A DNA stretch of 20,696 bases from DATFLK01 sp035267815. GTDB lineage: Bacteria; Pseudomonadota; Zetaproteobacteria; Mariprofundales; Mariprofundaceae. Position 1 is the stretch's first letter. Each line of letters opens with the position of its first letter. The translations under genes and the position numbers were made by a program. Below, in pieces: positions 7,206 through 14,361 of this stretch. The notes under the pieces are model-generated. The model saw nothing but the letters and a program-made list of their open reading frames with translations, was not told the origin of the DNA and did no database searches. The DNA is taken from contig DATFLK010000141.1 in the NCBI GenBank assembly GCA_035267815.1, positions 1 to 20,696 on the forward strand, given 5' to 3'.

Positions 7206-8138
7206 ATGCGGGTGTTATTAGCGGAGCCGCGCGGTTTTTGTGCCGGCGTGGACAGAGCCATCGAGATTGTCGAACGGGCGCTTGTCATGTTCGGGGCGCC
7301 AGTCTATGTACGCCACGAGATCGTGCACAACCGGTATGTGGTCGACAACCTGCGCGCCAAGGGGGCGGTCTTTGTCGACCATGTCAGCGAGGTGCCTGAC
7401 GGGGCGTTGGTGATCTTCTCCGCGCACGGCGTCAGCCAGGAGGTGCGCAGGTCAGCGGCGGAACGGCCGCTACGTGTGCTCGATGCGACCTGTCCGCTGG
7501 TGACCAAGGTGCACTTGGAGCTGCTTCGTCATTATGAGGACGGCCGGCAGGTGATCTTGATCGGTCACACCGGTCATCCTGAGGTGGAGGGGACGATGGG
7601 GCAGGCACCCGAAGGTGCGGTGCTCCTAGTCTCGGAGCCGGAAGATGTGGCGGCGCTTGAGGTCAGGGATACGGAGAAGCTGGCCTATGTTACGCAGACG
7701 ACGTTGAGCGTGGATGATACCGCGGCGGTAATCGAGGCGTTGAAGGTGCGCTTCCCGTCGATTTGCGGGCCGAAGCGCGAGGATATTTGCTATGCCACAA
7801 GCAACCGGCAGACGGCCGTCAAGGCGCTCGCCGCCGCCTGCGATATGCTGTTGGTGATCGGGTCGAGGAACTCCTCCAACAGCAACCGCCTGAAGGAGGT
7901 GGCAGAGCGCGAAGGTTGTGCTGCCTATCTCGTCGACAAGGTGGAGGATATCGATCCGGCATGGGTCGGGGGCCGGGATGTGGTCGGTGTGACGGCCGGT
8001 GCTTCGGCACCTGAGGTGCTGGTGCAGCAGGTCGTCGATTTCCTCAAGGCTCAGGGAGCCGAATCCGTTTCACCCCTGAGTGTGGCCGAGGAGACGATCA
8101 AGTTCAGCCTGCCCATCGAGGTCCGTCAGGCCGGCTGA
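7206..8138 (+). CDS. ispH: 4-hydroxy-3-methylbut-2-enyl diphosphate reductase
   Basis: Last enzyme of the MEP isoprenoid pathway; it reduces HMBPP to isopentenyl and dimethylallyl diphosphate using a [4Fe-4S] cluster. The 310 residues carry the three cluster cysteines C12 (PRGFCAGVDRAI), C96 (DATCPLVTK) and C195 (EDICYATSNRQ). The substrate histidines H41, H74 and H124 and the catalytic glutamate E126 (HPEVEGT) are present, as is SNSN (224-227) for diphosphate binding. The ATG at 7206 has AGGAG 10 bases upstream. The gene is single, divergent from bcp, and ends only 6 bases from the stop of the convergent kinase gene. Confidence 0.96.
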   Translation: MRVLLAEPRGFCAGVDRAIEIVERALVMFGAPVYVRHEIVHNRYVVDNLRAKGAVFVDHVSEVPDGALVIFSAHGVSQEVRRSAAERPLRVLDATCPLVTKVHLELLRHYEDGRQVILIGHTGHPEVEGTMGQAPEGAVLLVSEPEDVAALEVRDTEKLAYVTQTTLSVDDTAAVIEALKVRFPSICGPKREDICYATSNRQTAVKALAAACDMLLVIGSRNSSNSNRLKEVAEREGCAAYLVDKVEDIDPAWVGGRDVVGVTAGASAPEVLVQQVVDFLKAQGAESVSPLSVAEETIKFSLPIEVRQAG

Positions 8139-8144
8139 ATAGCC

Positions 8145-10630
8145 TCAGGGTCCGATCAGCTTCCGAATATGCCGGCTCACCTCATCGATCAGGTAGGGCT
8201 TGGTCAGCACTAGTATGCGGTCGATGCCCTTGATTTGATCGACGACGCCTTGTTTGTCGTAACCCGTTGTCAGGATGATTCCGATATCCGGGCATAGTTC
8301 ACGGATGTGATGGGTCGCTTCGACACCGTCCATGGTCGGCATGACCACATCCAGTATGACCAGCCTGATACCGTCGGACTCCCTTCCGAATATCTCCACC
8401 GCCTCCCTGCCGTTCTGCGCCGTCAGCACATCGTAGCCGAGGCTCTTCAGCACCATCTTTCCCGTCTCGAGCACGGTCGGATCGTCATCCGCCAGCAGCA
8501 CCGTCTCCCCTTTGCCATGCGACAGGGAGGGTAGAGTATCGTCGATCTCGATCATCGGCTCGCTGTCGGCAAGCGGCAGATAGATGTGGAATGTCGTGCC
8601 CCGCCCCGGTTCGCTCTCCACCTCGATGGCGCCGTCATGCATCTCGATGGCGCCGTGTGCCATGGAGAGCCCCAGCCCCGTTCCCTCGCCAACTGTCTTG
8701 GTGGTGAAGAACGGTTCGAAGATCTCCTCCAGAAGATGCTTCGGGATCCCCTCGCCGTTGTCGTGGATACTCAAGCGAGCAAAATGGTTCTGCTTCGTGC
8801 CGGGGTGTCGTTTTCTGAATGCCTCGTCCACCTCGCACCGGTCGAGTCGGATCGTGATTTCGGGTTGTGGCGTATTGTACAGCGCATCCCGGGCGTTGTT
8901 CATCAGGTTGGTCAGGATCTGATGTAGCTGCGAGGTATCCCCCCGGATTATCAGCGGCGCATCGCAGAACGCCGTTTCGCAATGGATGTGTTTGGGGATG
9001 GAGACGCGATGCAGCCGGCATGCGTCATCGATGAAGGCGATCAGATTGAAGGTCTTCATCTGGACAATGTCGCGGTGGGCGAAGGCGAGTAGCTGACGGA
9101 TCACGTCGGAGGCTCGGAAGGAGATGTTCTGCACGTTCCTGAGCTGACGCTTGGTGTCCGGCATTCCCTTTACGCCCATCATGGCCAGATGGAGGTTGCC
9201 GGTGATGCCGGCCAGCATGTTGTTGAACTCGTGTGCGATGCCGCCGGCCAGCGTGCCTAGCGCCTCCATCTTCTGGGCCTGGTGGAAGCGCTCCTCGAGT
9301 GCTTCGTAATCGGTCAGGTCCTGCCCGATGCCCACGTAGTGGGTGATTTCGCCCGATTCGTTCATGATGGGCGAGACGGTCAGGTGGAAGGGGTATTCGC
9401 TGCCGTCCTTTCTGTGGTTGATCAGTCGGCCCTCCCAGTAGTAGCCACTGCCGACGCTTTGCCAAAGCTGCTGATAGGCCTCGTCATTCTGCTGCCCGCC
9501 CCGTAAGATGGAGGACGGCTGACCGATAACCTCTTCGGCCGTGTAGCCGCTGATGTGCAGAAAAGCCGCATTGACGTATTCGACGATCCGTTCGCGGCTG
9601 GTGATGACGATGGCCTCGTCGGCCTGGGAGACGGCACGGGAGAGTTTCTGCAGTTCTGTCTCTACCTGTTTTCGTGCGGTGATATCCTTGATGACGCCGA
9701 TGATCTCGACGGGGATGCCGGCGGCATCGCAGAGATCAGGGAGGCGGAGACATCGCCCCATACGGTCTGCCCGTCCTTTCGGGCGAAGCGCTTTTCCATG
9801 CGGTAGTGCCGCACTGCTTTTGTCGCAAGGTGATGCAGCTTGTCCCGGTTTTCCGGGATATCGTCCGGATGGGTGAACTCCAGCAGGCTTTTGCCGATCA
9901 GCTCGTCCGGCGTGCAACCAAGGATCGATGCGTAGGCCTCGTTGACCAGTAAATAGCGGAACTCTTGGGTATCGATGACCCCGATGCCGACAATGCTGTT
10001 GTTGATGATGGCCTGGAAGTGCTCTTTCTGGGCTTTGAGCTCGTGCCCCGCTTGCTCTAGGCTCTTCGTGCGCTGCCGCACCTTCTCCTCCAGCTCCTCG
10101 TTCAGTTGCGTCAGGGCTGCTTCGGCCCGTTTGCGTTCGGTGATATCGCGAATGGTGGCGGTGAAGAGCGGTTCGTCGTTCAGTGAGAGGGTTGAGAGCA
10201 GGATCTCGGCCGGGAAGGTCGTGCTGTCCTGACGGAGAGCCTCGATCTCCAGTGCCTTGTGGGTGTCGAGATGGCGAGGTGCTTCGGCATGGTAGTGTTC
10301 CCGCAGCGCTTCCGGGATCAACTGGTCGACATGGAGGCCGGTCATGGCGTGTGGATCCCTGCCGAAAATACGGCTGGCGGCGGGATTGGTTTCGACGATG
10401 GTGCCGTAGCGGTCGGCCAGGATGATGGCGTCGAAGGCGTTGTCGTGCAGCAGGCGGTACTTGGTTTCGTTCGCTTGTAGAGCGGCCTTTGCATTTGTCA
10501 GCTGTTCGATGGAGTTGTGCCACTGTTCGCGTACGCGATCCGTCTGTCGTGCTGCTTCCTCCAGCACGGCCACCCGCTTCTCCAGTTCAGCGATATGGGC
10601 CGCCTGATTTTTCGCAGGGTGTCGGGTCAT
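8145..10630 (-). pseudogene. Soluble hybrid sensor histidine kinase (PAS-PAS-PAS-HisKA-HATPase-REC), interrupted by a frameshift
   Basis: Two frames make one protein of 828 residues if one base is restored. The first frame (ATG 10630) reads to about residue 299 at 9734; homology resumes in another frame at about 9731, in the middle of PAS2. Order: coiled coil (about 12-50), PAS1 (55-165), coiled coil (165-205), PAS2 (205-322), PAS3 (330-445), HisKA with AGGIAHEFNN (phosphorylated H467), HATPase with NNARDAL, DNGEGIP and GTGLGL, and a receiver domain with LLADDD (acidic pocket), D761 as phosphoacceptor and K811. No transmembrane segment is seen, so it is cytoplasmic. The start overlaps the upstream di-iron protein gene as ATGA. 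Everything except the one-base shift looks intact, so a recent mutation or a sequence error are both possible. No output domain is attached; a separate partner would be needed. Confidence 0.85.
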
Positions 10631-11412
10631 ATCAGTGCCGAGTAGGCGATGTCGGTACCGCAGCGTAGTCGTCGCAGATAGTCCAGAGCGGCGGGAACAT
10701 GCCTTGGTCCAATGATGGAGCCATGTTGCGAAAGGATAGCGTTGATCGTCAAGCTGTCGAGCTTGGCTACGAAGCCTCGGGCGGCGATATTGGAGGCCAT
10801 GTAGTCCATGTGGAATAGGTCCATGTCGAGGCTGTGCGATTCGAAATCCTCGACCACCAGCCGCCAGTCGGTCGTCATGGCCGCCCAGATGTCGCCGGAG
10901 AAGAGGAAGCCCGGGGTCTCGTCTAGGGTGGTGAAGGCCGCTGGCGAATGCAGGAATGGGGCGGTGATGAAGCGCAGGCGCTTGCCCGAGGCGAAGGTGT
11001 ACAGCGGCGTTTTTTCGATGTCGTGGAAGGCGTAGCCGCGGATGCCGTAGTGCGGCAACAGGACGTGCGAGCGCGGGGAGGTGACGACCTGCATCTGCGG
11101 ATTGACGGCGAGCCAGTCGACCATGGATGCGGCCACATCCGGATCCTGATGGCAGAGCACCATGGCATTGATCTTCTCCGGCGCCATGATTCGAGCCACA
11201 CGTTCGCGCACCTGACTGAAATGGATGCGTGAACCGGGATCAATGATGACCCCTTCGTCGTGATCGGTGATCAGGTAGACGTTGCAGCGGAATGCTGTCT
11301 CCTCGGCGATCCCCAGCCAGTAGACGGCATGGTGATCCGATTCGAACAGCCGGGTGGGGCCATCCGGACCGGGGGATATCTGCCGCAGGTCGTGTTCGAT
11401 GTCCATATCCAT
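10627..11412 (-). CDS. MBL-fold di-iron protein of the FprA/ODP type, candidate oxygen or iron sensor
   Basis: A 261-residue metallo-beta-lactamase-fold protein resembling the di-iron domain of flavodiiron proteins, without the flavodoxin domain. Probable ligands are H88, D90 and D92 (CHQDPDVAAS), H155 (FLHSP), D174 (FSGDIW) and H230 (SQHG). Flavodiiron enzymes have HxExDH; here Glu is Asp and the final His is Val. This variant is what I recall of the ODP group, di-iron proteins that sense oxygen or iron for chemotaxis. The ATG at 11412 has AAGGA five bases upstream; a GTG at 11427 has none. Its stop overlaps the kinase start (ATGA), so the two products are probably made together and may interact. 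An enzymatic oxygen or NO reductase role is the alternative. Confidence 0.75.
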   Translation of the reverse strand: MDMDIEHDLRQISPGPDGPTRLFESDHHAVYWLGIAEETAFRCNVYLITDHDEGVIIDPGSRIHFSQVRERVARIMAPEKINAMVLCHQDPDVAASMVDWLAVNPQMQVVTSPRSHVLLPHYGIRGYAFHDIEKTPLYTFASGKRLRFITAPFLHSPAAFTTLDETPGFLFSGDIWAAMTTDWRLVVEDFESHSLDMDLFHMDYMASNIAARGFVAKLDSLTINAILSQHGSIIGPRHVPAALDYLRRLRCGTDIAYSALI

Positions 11413-11417
11413 ATTAT

Positions 11418-11422
11418 TCCTT
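11418..11422 (-). promoter_or_regulatory. Ribosome binding site that fixes the start of the di-iron protein
   Basis: AAGGA (11422-11418 on the minus strand) stands five bases before ATG 11412. The alternative in-frame GTG at 11427 lies upstream of this site and has no purine-rich sequence of its own, so the 261-residue form is preferred. Confidence 0.7.
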
Positions 11423-11437
11423 CCCACCCTTCGGATG

Positions 11438-11450
11438 ACTATAAACTATA
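11438..11450 (-). promoter_or_regulatory. Tandem -10-like elements ahead of the di-iron protein/kinase operon
   Basis: On the minus strand TATAGT occurs twice in a row (11450-11445 and 11443-11438), five of six to the -10 consensus, 26-33 bases before the ATG. No convincing -35 lies 16-18 bases upstream of either, so the promoter may need an activator. The Fur boxes at 11502-11526 are more than 50 bases upstream of these elements. Confidence 0.35.
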
Positions 11451-11494
11451 CGTATGATCGGAGATCCGGAAAAGGGCGGGGGCGAACATTCCGC

Positions 11495-11522
11495 TTGCAT
11501 TGATAATGATAATGGCTATCGT
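11495..11522 (+). promoter_or_regulatory. Candidate fur promoter, overlapped by the Fur boxes
   Basis: TTGCAT (11495-11500) and TATCGT (11517-11522) are 16 bases apart. Transcription would start only a few bases before the ATG at 11532, where no ribosome site is visible, so the fur mRNA may be leaderless. The Fur boxes fill the spacer and the -10, as expected for autorepression. The -10 match is modest, so other starts are possible. Confidence 0.35.
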
Positions 11523-11526
11523 TATC
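11502..11526. promoter_or_regulatory. Two overlapping Fur boxes
   Basis: Bases 11502-11520 match the 19-base Fur consensus at 16 positions, beginning GATAATGATAAT. Bases 11508-11526 match at 15 positions in a register shifted by 6. Together they form a 25-base imperfect palindrome. A six-base-offset pair is the usual arrangement for two Fur dimers. The site lies immediately in front of a fur gene that is cotranscribed with an iron permease, supporting iron-dependent autoregulation. Effect on the divergent di-iron/kinase operon is possible but not shown by position. Confidence 0.85.
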
Positions 11527-11531
11527 CCTAT

Positions 11532-11930
11532 ATGGTGAGATTGACGCATAAACGACAGGCGATTCTGGATCTGATCAACGCCTCGAACCGTCACTGGGAT
11601 GCCGATGAGCTCTCCCGGGAGCTGGCGGAGCGGGGTGAGAGCATTGGGATCGCTACTATCTACCGAGGTCTGGCGGCTCTGGAAGAGGAGGGGCTGATCG
11701 AGAGCGTGCAACTCGCTGACAAGAAGCGCTATGAGCGGGCCAGCAAGGCGCATCACGACCACATGGTTTGTACCGGTTGCGGGGATATCGAGGAGTTCAC
11801 CAATGAGAGAATCGAATCGTTGCAGGAAGCCATGGCCAATGAGCAGGGGTTTGTCATGAGCGGGCATCAACTGGTCATTTTCGGTCTGTGTAGTGCTTGT
11901 ACATCCGGTGGCAAAAGCGAGGTGAACTGA
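11532..11930 (+). CDS. fur: Ferric uptake regulator family protein
   Basis: Iron-dependent repressor, 132 residues. The N-terminal winged helix contains the recognition helix SIGIATIYRGLAALEEEGLI (38-57). The dimerisation domain has the metal-binding HHDH (74-77) and two CxxC pairs for structural zinc, C80/C83 and C120/C123. I chose ATG 11532 because homology begins at VRLTHKRQAI and the Fur boxes lie just upstream; an open frame back to 11454 would place those operators inside the coding sequence. No ribosome site is visible before the ATG. The stop overlaps the start of the permease gene (TGATG). Zur or PerR are alternatives, but the operators and the FTR1 neighbour favour iron. Confidence 0.85.
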   Translation: MVRLTHKRQAILDLINASNRHWDADELSRELAERGESIGIATIYRGLAALEEEGLIESVQLADKKRYERASKAHHDHMVCTGCGDIEEFTNERIESLQEAMANEQGFVMSGHQLVIFGLCSACTSGGKSEVN

Positions 11931-12763
11931 TGTTGTCGGCACTGGTCATCGTATTCCGAGAGGTGCTGGAGATGTCGCTGGTGATCGGCATGCTGCTGGC
12001 CGCTACCGAGGGTGTGGTCGGAGCGCGGCGCAGGATTGCACTCGGTGCTTTCGTTGGCTTGCTGGGTGCCATGCTGGTCGCCTGGCTGATGGATGTGCTG
12101 GAGAGCTCGGCCAATGGAAATGGTGAGTTCATCTACAATGCGGTGCTGCTTGGCATGGCCTCGATGATGATCGCCTGGACTGTGATCTGGATGACCCGCA
12201 ACGGGCGCGAGGTGGCGGCACGCATGCGCCATGTCGGCAAGTCCGTGACCGACGGCTCCCTGCCGGGTACGGCGCTGACGGTGGCGACCTTCGCCGCGGT
12301 GATCCGCGAGGGAGGCGAGGCGGTCTTCTTCCTCGCCGGTGCGGCGACCGAGGGGGACAGCAGCGCCCTGTCGATGACTGCCGGTGGGACGATGGGTCTG
12401 GCACTCGGCGCGCTCCTCGGTTTCGTCATCTATCGCGGTATGCTGCGCATCCCCACCCGCCATGTGCTGCAGGTGACCGGATGGCTTCTGATCTTCGTGG
12501 CGGCTGGCATGGCCTCTCAGGCGGCCTGGAACTTGGTGATCATCGATGCGATTCCGCCGCTGGTCGACACCATCTGGAATACCTCCACCTGGCTGCCGCA
12601 GTCCGGCTTCGTCGGTACCCTGCTGCATGTCATGATTGGCTATGATGACCACCCGAGTGGCATGCAGGTGCTGGTGTTCGTGGTGTCGCTTGTGACAATG
12701 ATCGGCCTGTTGAAATACAGCCAGCGCAGCATGGCATCGTCCGCGCCGCATATCTCCACCTGA
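11930..12763 (+). CDS. FTR1-family iron permease
   Basis: An inner-membrane protein of 277 residues with about seven hydrophobic segments. It carries the two glutamate motifs that define FTR1/EfeU transporters, REVLE (10-14) in the first segment and REGGE (126-130) in the fourth. These form the iron path. The ATG at 11930 shares its first base with the fur stop; a ribosome site GAGGTGA lies four bases upstream inside fur, so regulator and importer are translationally coupled. EfeO and EfeB partners, the ferroxidase-like components of the EfeUOB system, are not in the window. It may work with an unlinked partner or move ferrous iron directly. A lead-resistance PbrT-like role is less likely given the Fur context. 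Confidence 0.88.
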   Translation: MLSALVIVFREVLEMSLVIGMLLAATEGVVGARRRIALGAFVGLLGAMLVAWLMDVLESSANGNGEFIYNAVLLGMASMMIAWTVIWMTRNGREVAARMRHVGKSVTDGSLPGTALTVATFAAVIREGGEAVFFLAGAATEGDSSALSMTAGGTMGLALGALLGFVIYRGMLRIPTRHVLQVTGWLLIFVAAGMASQAAWNLVIIDAIPPLVDTIWNTSTWLPQSGFVGTLLHVMIGYDDHPSGMQVLVFVVSLVTMIGLLKYSQRSMASSAPHIST

Positions 12764-12780
12764 GCGTCGTCCGGGGACGC
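12764..12780. terminator. Short hairpin between convergent ftr1-type and mgtC-type genes
   Basis: GCGTC (12764-12768) pairs with GACGC (12776-12780) over seven bases; an alternative inner pairing GTCC/GGAC exists. It begins directly after the permease stop in a 35-base convergent gap. Neither strand has a U tract, so a classical Rho-independent function is doubtful. It may only stall polymerase or protect a 3' end. Confidence 0.3.
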
Positions 12781-12798
12781 GCTGTCCGGTTCCCTGCT

Positions 12799-14073
12799 CT
12801 AGATCAGGAAGATGGCTAGCAGGCTGAACGCCGCCATCGGCAACAGCCCGGCGATTAGCCATGCCTTGGCCGATTGCGGTACAAAGGCCAGACCGATCCC
12901 CATTTTGACCAGTGAGTTGGAGCCGCAGGCGAGCAGGATTGCCTGTGCCGCCAGCGTGTAGGCCATGCCGTTGTTGGTCATGTCGCTGACCGACAGGGTG
13001 ATGGCATCGACATCGGTCAGGCCCGAGATGCCGGCTACGGCCAGGATGCCGCTTCCGCCGAAGTGGGCTTTGCCCATATGCGTCAGCAGCACGATCAACG
13101 AGTAGAAGGCGGCGAAGCCGAGCGCGGCGCGCAGTGACAGCGGATTGACCTCCGGTCGGTAGATATGCTCGCTCTCCCCCCGTTTTTCGCCGTGGCGCCA
13201 GAGGTAGTAGGTGGCGATCAGCATGTAGGCAAGAATCACGAAGACCGGAAGGACCAGATGGAGGCTGATTTTCGGAGCGAAGAGCAGGCTGAGTACCAGC
13301 ACCCGCGGGTACATGGTGGTGCAGGCCAGTAGAATGGAGAGCAGACAGGAGGTCTGCAGGGCCGGGTTGGTCCGGCTCAAGCGCGACATTGCCAGCGTCA
13401 CCGCCGTGCTCGAGGCCATGCCCCCTAGGATGCCGGTCAGTCCGAGCCCGGCCCGCTGGCCCATCAGCTTGATGGCCGCATAGGCAGAGAAACCGATGCC
13501 GGAGATCAGCACCACCATCAGCCAGGTCCTCTGGGGATTGAAAAATGCGTAGGGACCGTAGGTGTGATTCGGCAGGATGGGCAGGATTACGACGGTGATG
13601 ATGAGAAACTGCAGCGCCTGCCGCATATCCATGTCCGATAGCGAGTAGGAGAAGCGGTGCAGCACCTTCTTGGAGCGCAGCAGGGCGAACACTACGACGG
13701 CGACGATGACGGCTGGCAGCATGTAGCCCAGTCCGGCCAGAGTGCCGAGCGCATAGGTTAGCACCAGCACCACCTCTGAGGTGATTCCCTTGTCGGCTTC
13801 CTCGCCGCGGCTGGTGCGGCGGTAGGAGTAGAGCGCGATCAGGCCGGTGAAGCCCAGTCCCATGGCGATACCCCATGCCATGATCGGCTCCGGCAGCCAG
13901 GTCAGCAGGTTGCCGAACAGCGAGATCAGGGCGAAGGTGCGAATCCCCGCCGCCTCCCTGTGCAGCTTCTCGCCCTCGATGCGGCGCTGGCCGTACTGGC
14001 GCTCCACTCCGATCAGCAGGCCGATGCCGAGCGCCGCCATCGCCTGCATCAGAAGGGTAAGGTCCGATTCCAT
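12799..14073 (-). CDS. MgtC/SapB-type membrane protein with DUF4010 C-terminal domain
   Basis: A 424-residue polytopic membrane protein. The N-terminal third (about 8-150) has the MgtC pattern: ALGIGLLIGVERQ, then REAAGIRTFALISLFG. The rest is the DUF4010 domain, with ILGGMASSTAVTLAMSR and GISGLTDVDAITLSVSDM as recognisable blocks. MgtC proteins affect magnesium homeostasis and ATP synthase activity; the role of MgtC-DUF4010 fusions is not established. The ATG at 14073 has a purine-rich stretch (GGAAGGGAG) ending about 13 bases upstream, rather far. A perfect inverted repeat includes the start codon. The gene is convergent to the iron permease and divergent from the efflux operon, so its physical neighbours do not define its function. 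Confidence 0.85.
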   Translation of the reverse strand: MESDLTLLMQAMAALGIGLLIGVERQYGQRRIEGEKLHREAAGIRTFALISLFGNLLTWLPEPIMAWGIAMGLGFTGLIALYSYRRTSRGEEADKGITSEVVLVLTYALGTLAGLGYMLPAVIVAVVVFALLRSKKVLHRFSYSLSDMDMRQALQFLIITVVILPILPNHTYGPYAFFNPQRTWLMVVLISGIGFSAYAAIKLMGQRAGLGLTGILGGMASSTAVTLAMSRLSRTNPALQTSCLLSILLACTTMYPRVLVLSLLFAPKISLHLVLPVFVILAYMLIATYYLWRHGEKRGESEHIYRPEVNPLSLRAALGFAAFYSLIVLLTHMGKAHFGGSGILAVAGISGLTDVDAITLSVSDMTNNGMAYTLAAQAILLACGSNSLVKMGIGLAFVPQSAKAWLIAGLLPMAAFSLLAIFLI

Positions 14074-14111
14074 AAACGTAAGGTACTCCCTTCCAAATAT
14101 AGACGTTTATG
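14071..14111 (-). repeat. Perfect 9-base inverted repeat spanning the mgtC-type start codon
   Basis: CATAAACGT (14071-14079) and ACGTTTATG (14103-14111) are exact reverse complements separated by 23 bases. On the minus strand the downstream arm ends in the ATG start codon and the loop contains the GGAAGGGAG ribosome site. In RNA this would be a hairpin holding the AUG in its stem. As DNA it could be an operator. TATATT within the loop resembles a -10; if that is the promoter, only part of the hairpin is transcribed. Confidence 0.6.
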
Positions 14112-14124
14112 TAACCACAAGTGC

Positions 14125-14141
14125 GCGGGATTGTCTCCCGC
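14125..14141. repeat. Short inverted repeat in the mgtC/efflux divergent gap
   Basis: GCGGGA (14125-14130), loop TTGTC, TCCCGC (14136-14141): a perfect six-pair hairpin with no U tract on either side. Just beyond it TCGGT (14142-14146) and ACCGA (14158-14162) form a looser inverted pair. The function is unknown; the 14074-14361 gap is the longest in the window and holds several such symmetric elements. Confidence 0.35.
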
Positions 14142-14236
14142 TCGGTATCGTGAAAGCACCGAATCTGTATCGGGTTGAAGGGCGGATGAGTGACCGGCAT
14201 GATCGCTACATCACTGTTTTGAAAAACGATTCGATC

Positions 14237-14265
14237 TTGTCAGGGTGGAGAGTAGCCTTTACCCT
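14237..14265 (+). promoter_or_regulatory. Candidate promoter of the RND efflux operon
   Basis: TTGTCA (14237-14242) is five of six to the -35 consensus. Seventeen bases on, TACCCT (14260-14265) is a poor -10. Transcription would start inside the inverted repeat at 14266-14279, leaving a leader of about 90 bases. The arrangement is suggestive, but the -10 is weak. Confidence 0.3.
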
Positions 14266-14279
14266 ACCGACCATTCGGT
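14266..14279. promoter_or_regulatory. Candidate TetR-type operator for the efflux operon
   Basis: ACCGA (14266-14270), spacer CCAT, TCGGT (14275-14279) form a perfect inverted repeat. It lies directly after the candidate -10 of the RND operon, where a repressor would block initiation. Inverted ACCGA/TCGGT-like sites are used by several TetR-family efflux repressors. No TetR gene lies in the window, so the regulator would be encoded elsewhere. Confidence 0.45.
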
Positions 14280-14287
14280 CAGCGCAG

Positions 14288-14310
14288 GCCGGGCGACGAT
14301 TTCTCCCGGC
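14288..14310 (+). repeat. Leader hairpin in the efflux operon mRNA
   Basis: GCCGGG (14288-14293) and CCCGGC (14305-14310) are reverse complements over an 11-base loop. The right arm could instead pair with CCGGG near 14319-14323, giving two exclusive folds ahead of the lipoprotein start. No U tract follows, so this is not an obvious attenuator. The function is unknown. Confidence 0.3.
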
Positions 14311-14346
14311 AGCATCATCCGGGCGGCCATCGACTTTAGGAAGGCG

Positions 14347-14352
14347 AAGGAG
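14347..14352 (+). promoter_or_regulatory. Ribosome binding site that fixes the GTG start of the efflux lipoprotein
   Basis: AAGGAG at 14347-14352 lies nine bases before GTG 14362. It supports that start over the upstream in-frame ATG at 14245, whose extra 39 residues would precede and disrupt the lipoprotein signal peptide. Confidence 0.75.
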
Positions 14353-14361
14353 TACTGCATC

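Noticed and set aside
11454..11531. Upstream extension of fur from ATG 11454
   Set aside because: It would translate through the Fur boxes and adds residues not found in the Fur family.
11867..12798. Long minus-strand open frame under ftr1 and fur
   Set aside because: Antisense to well-supported genes; its composition (His, Arg, Gly, Gln repeats) is that of a shadow frame.
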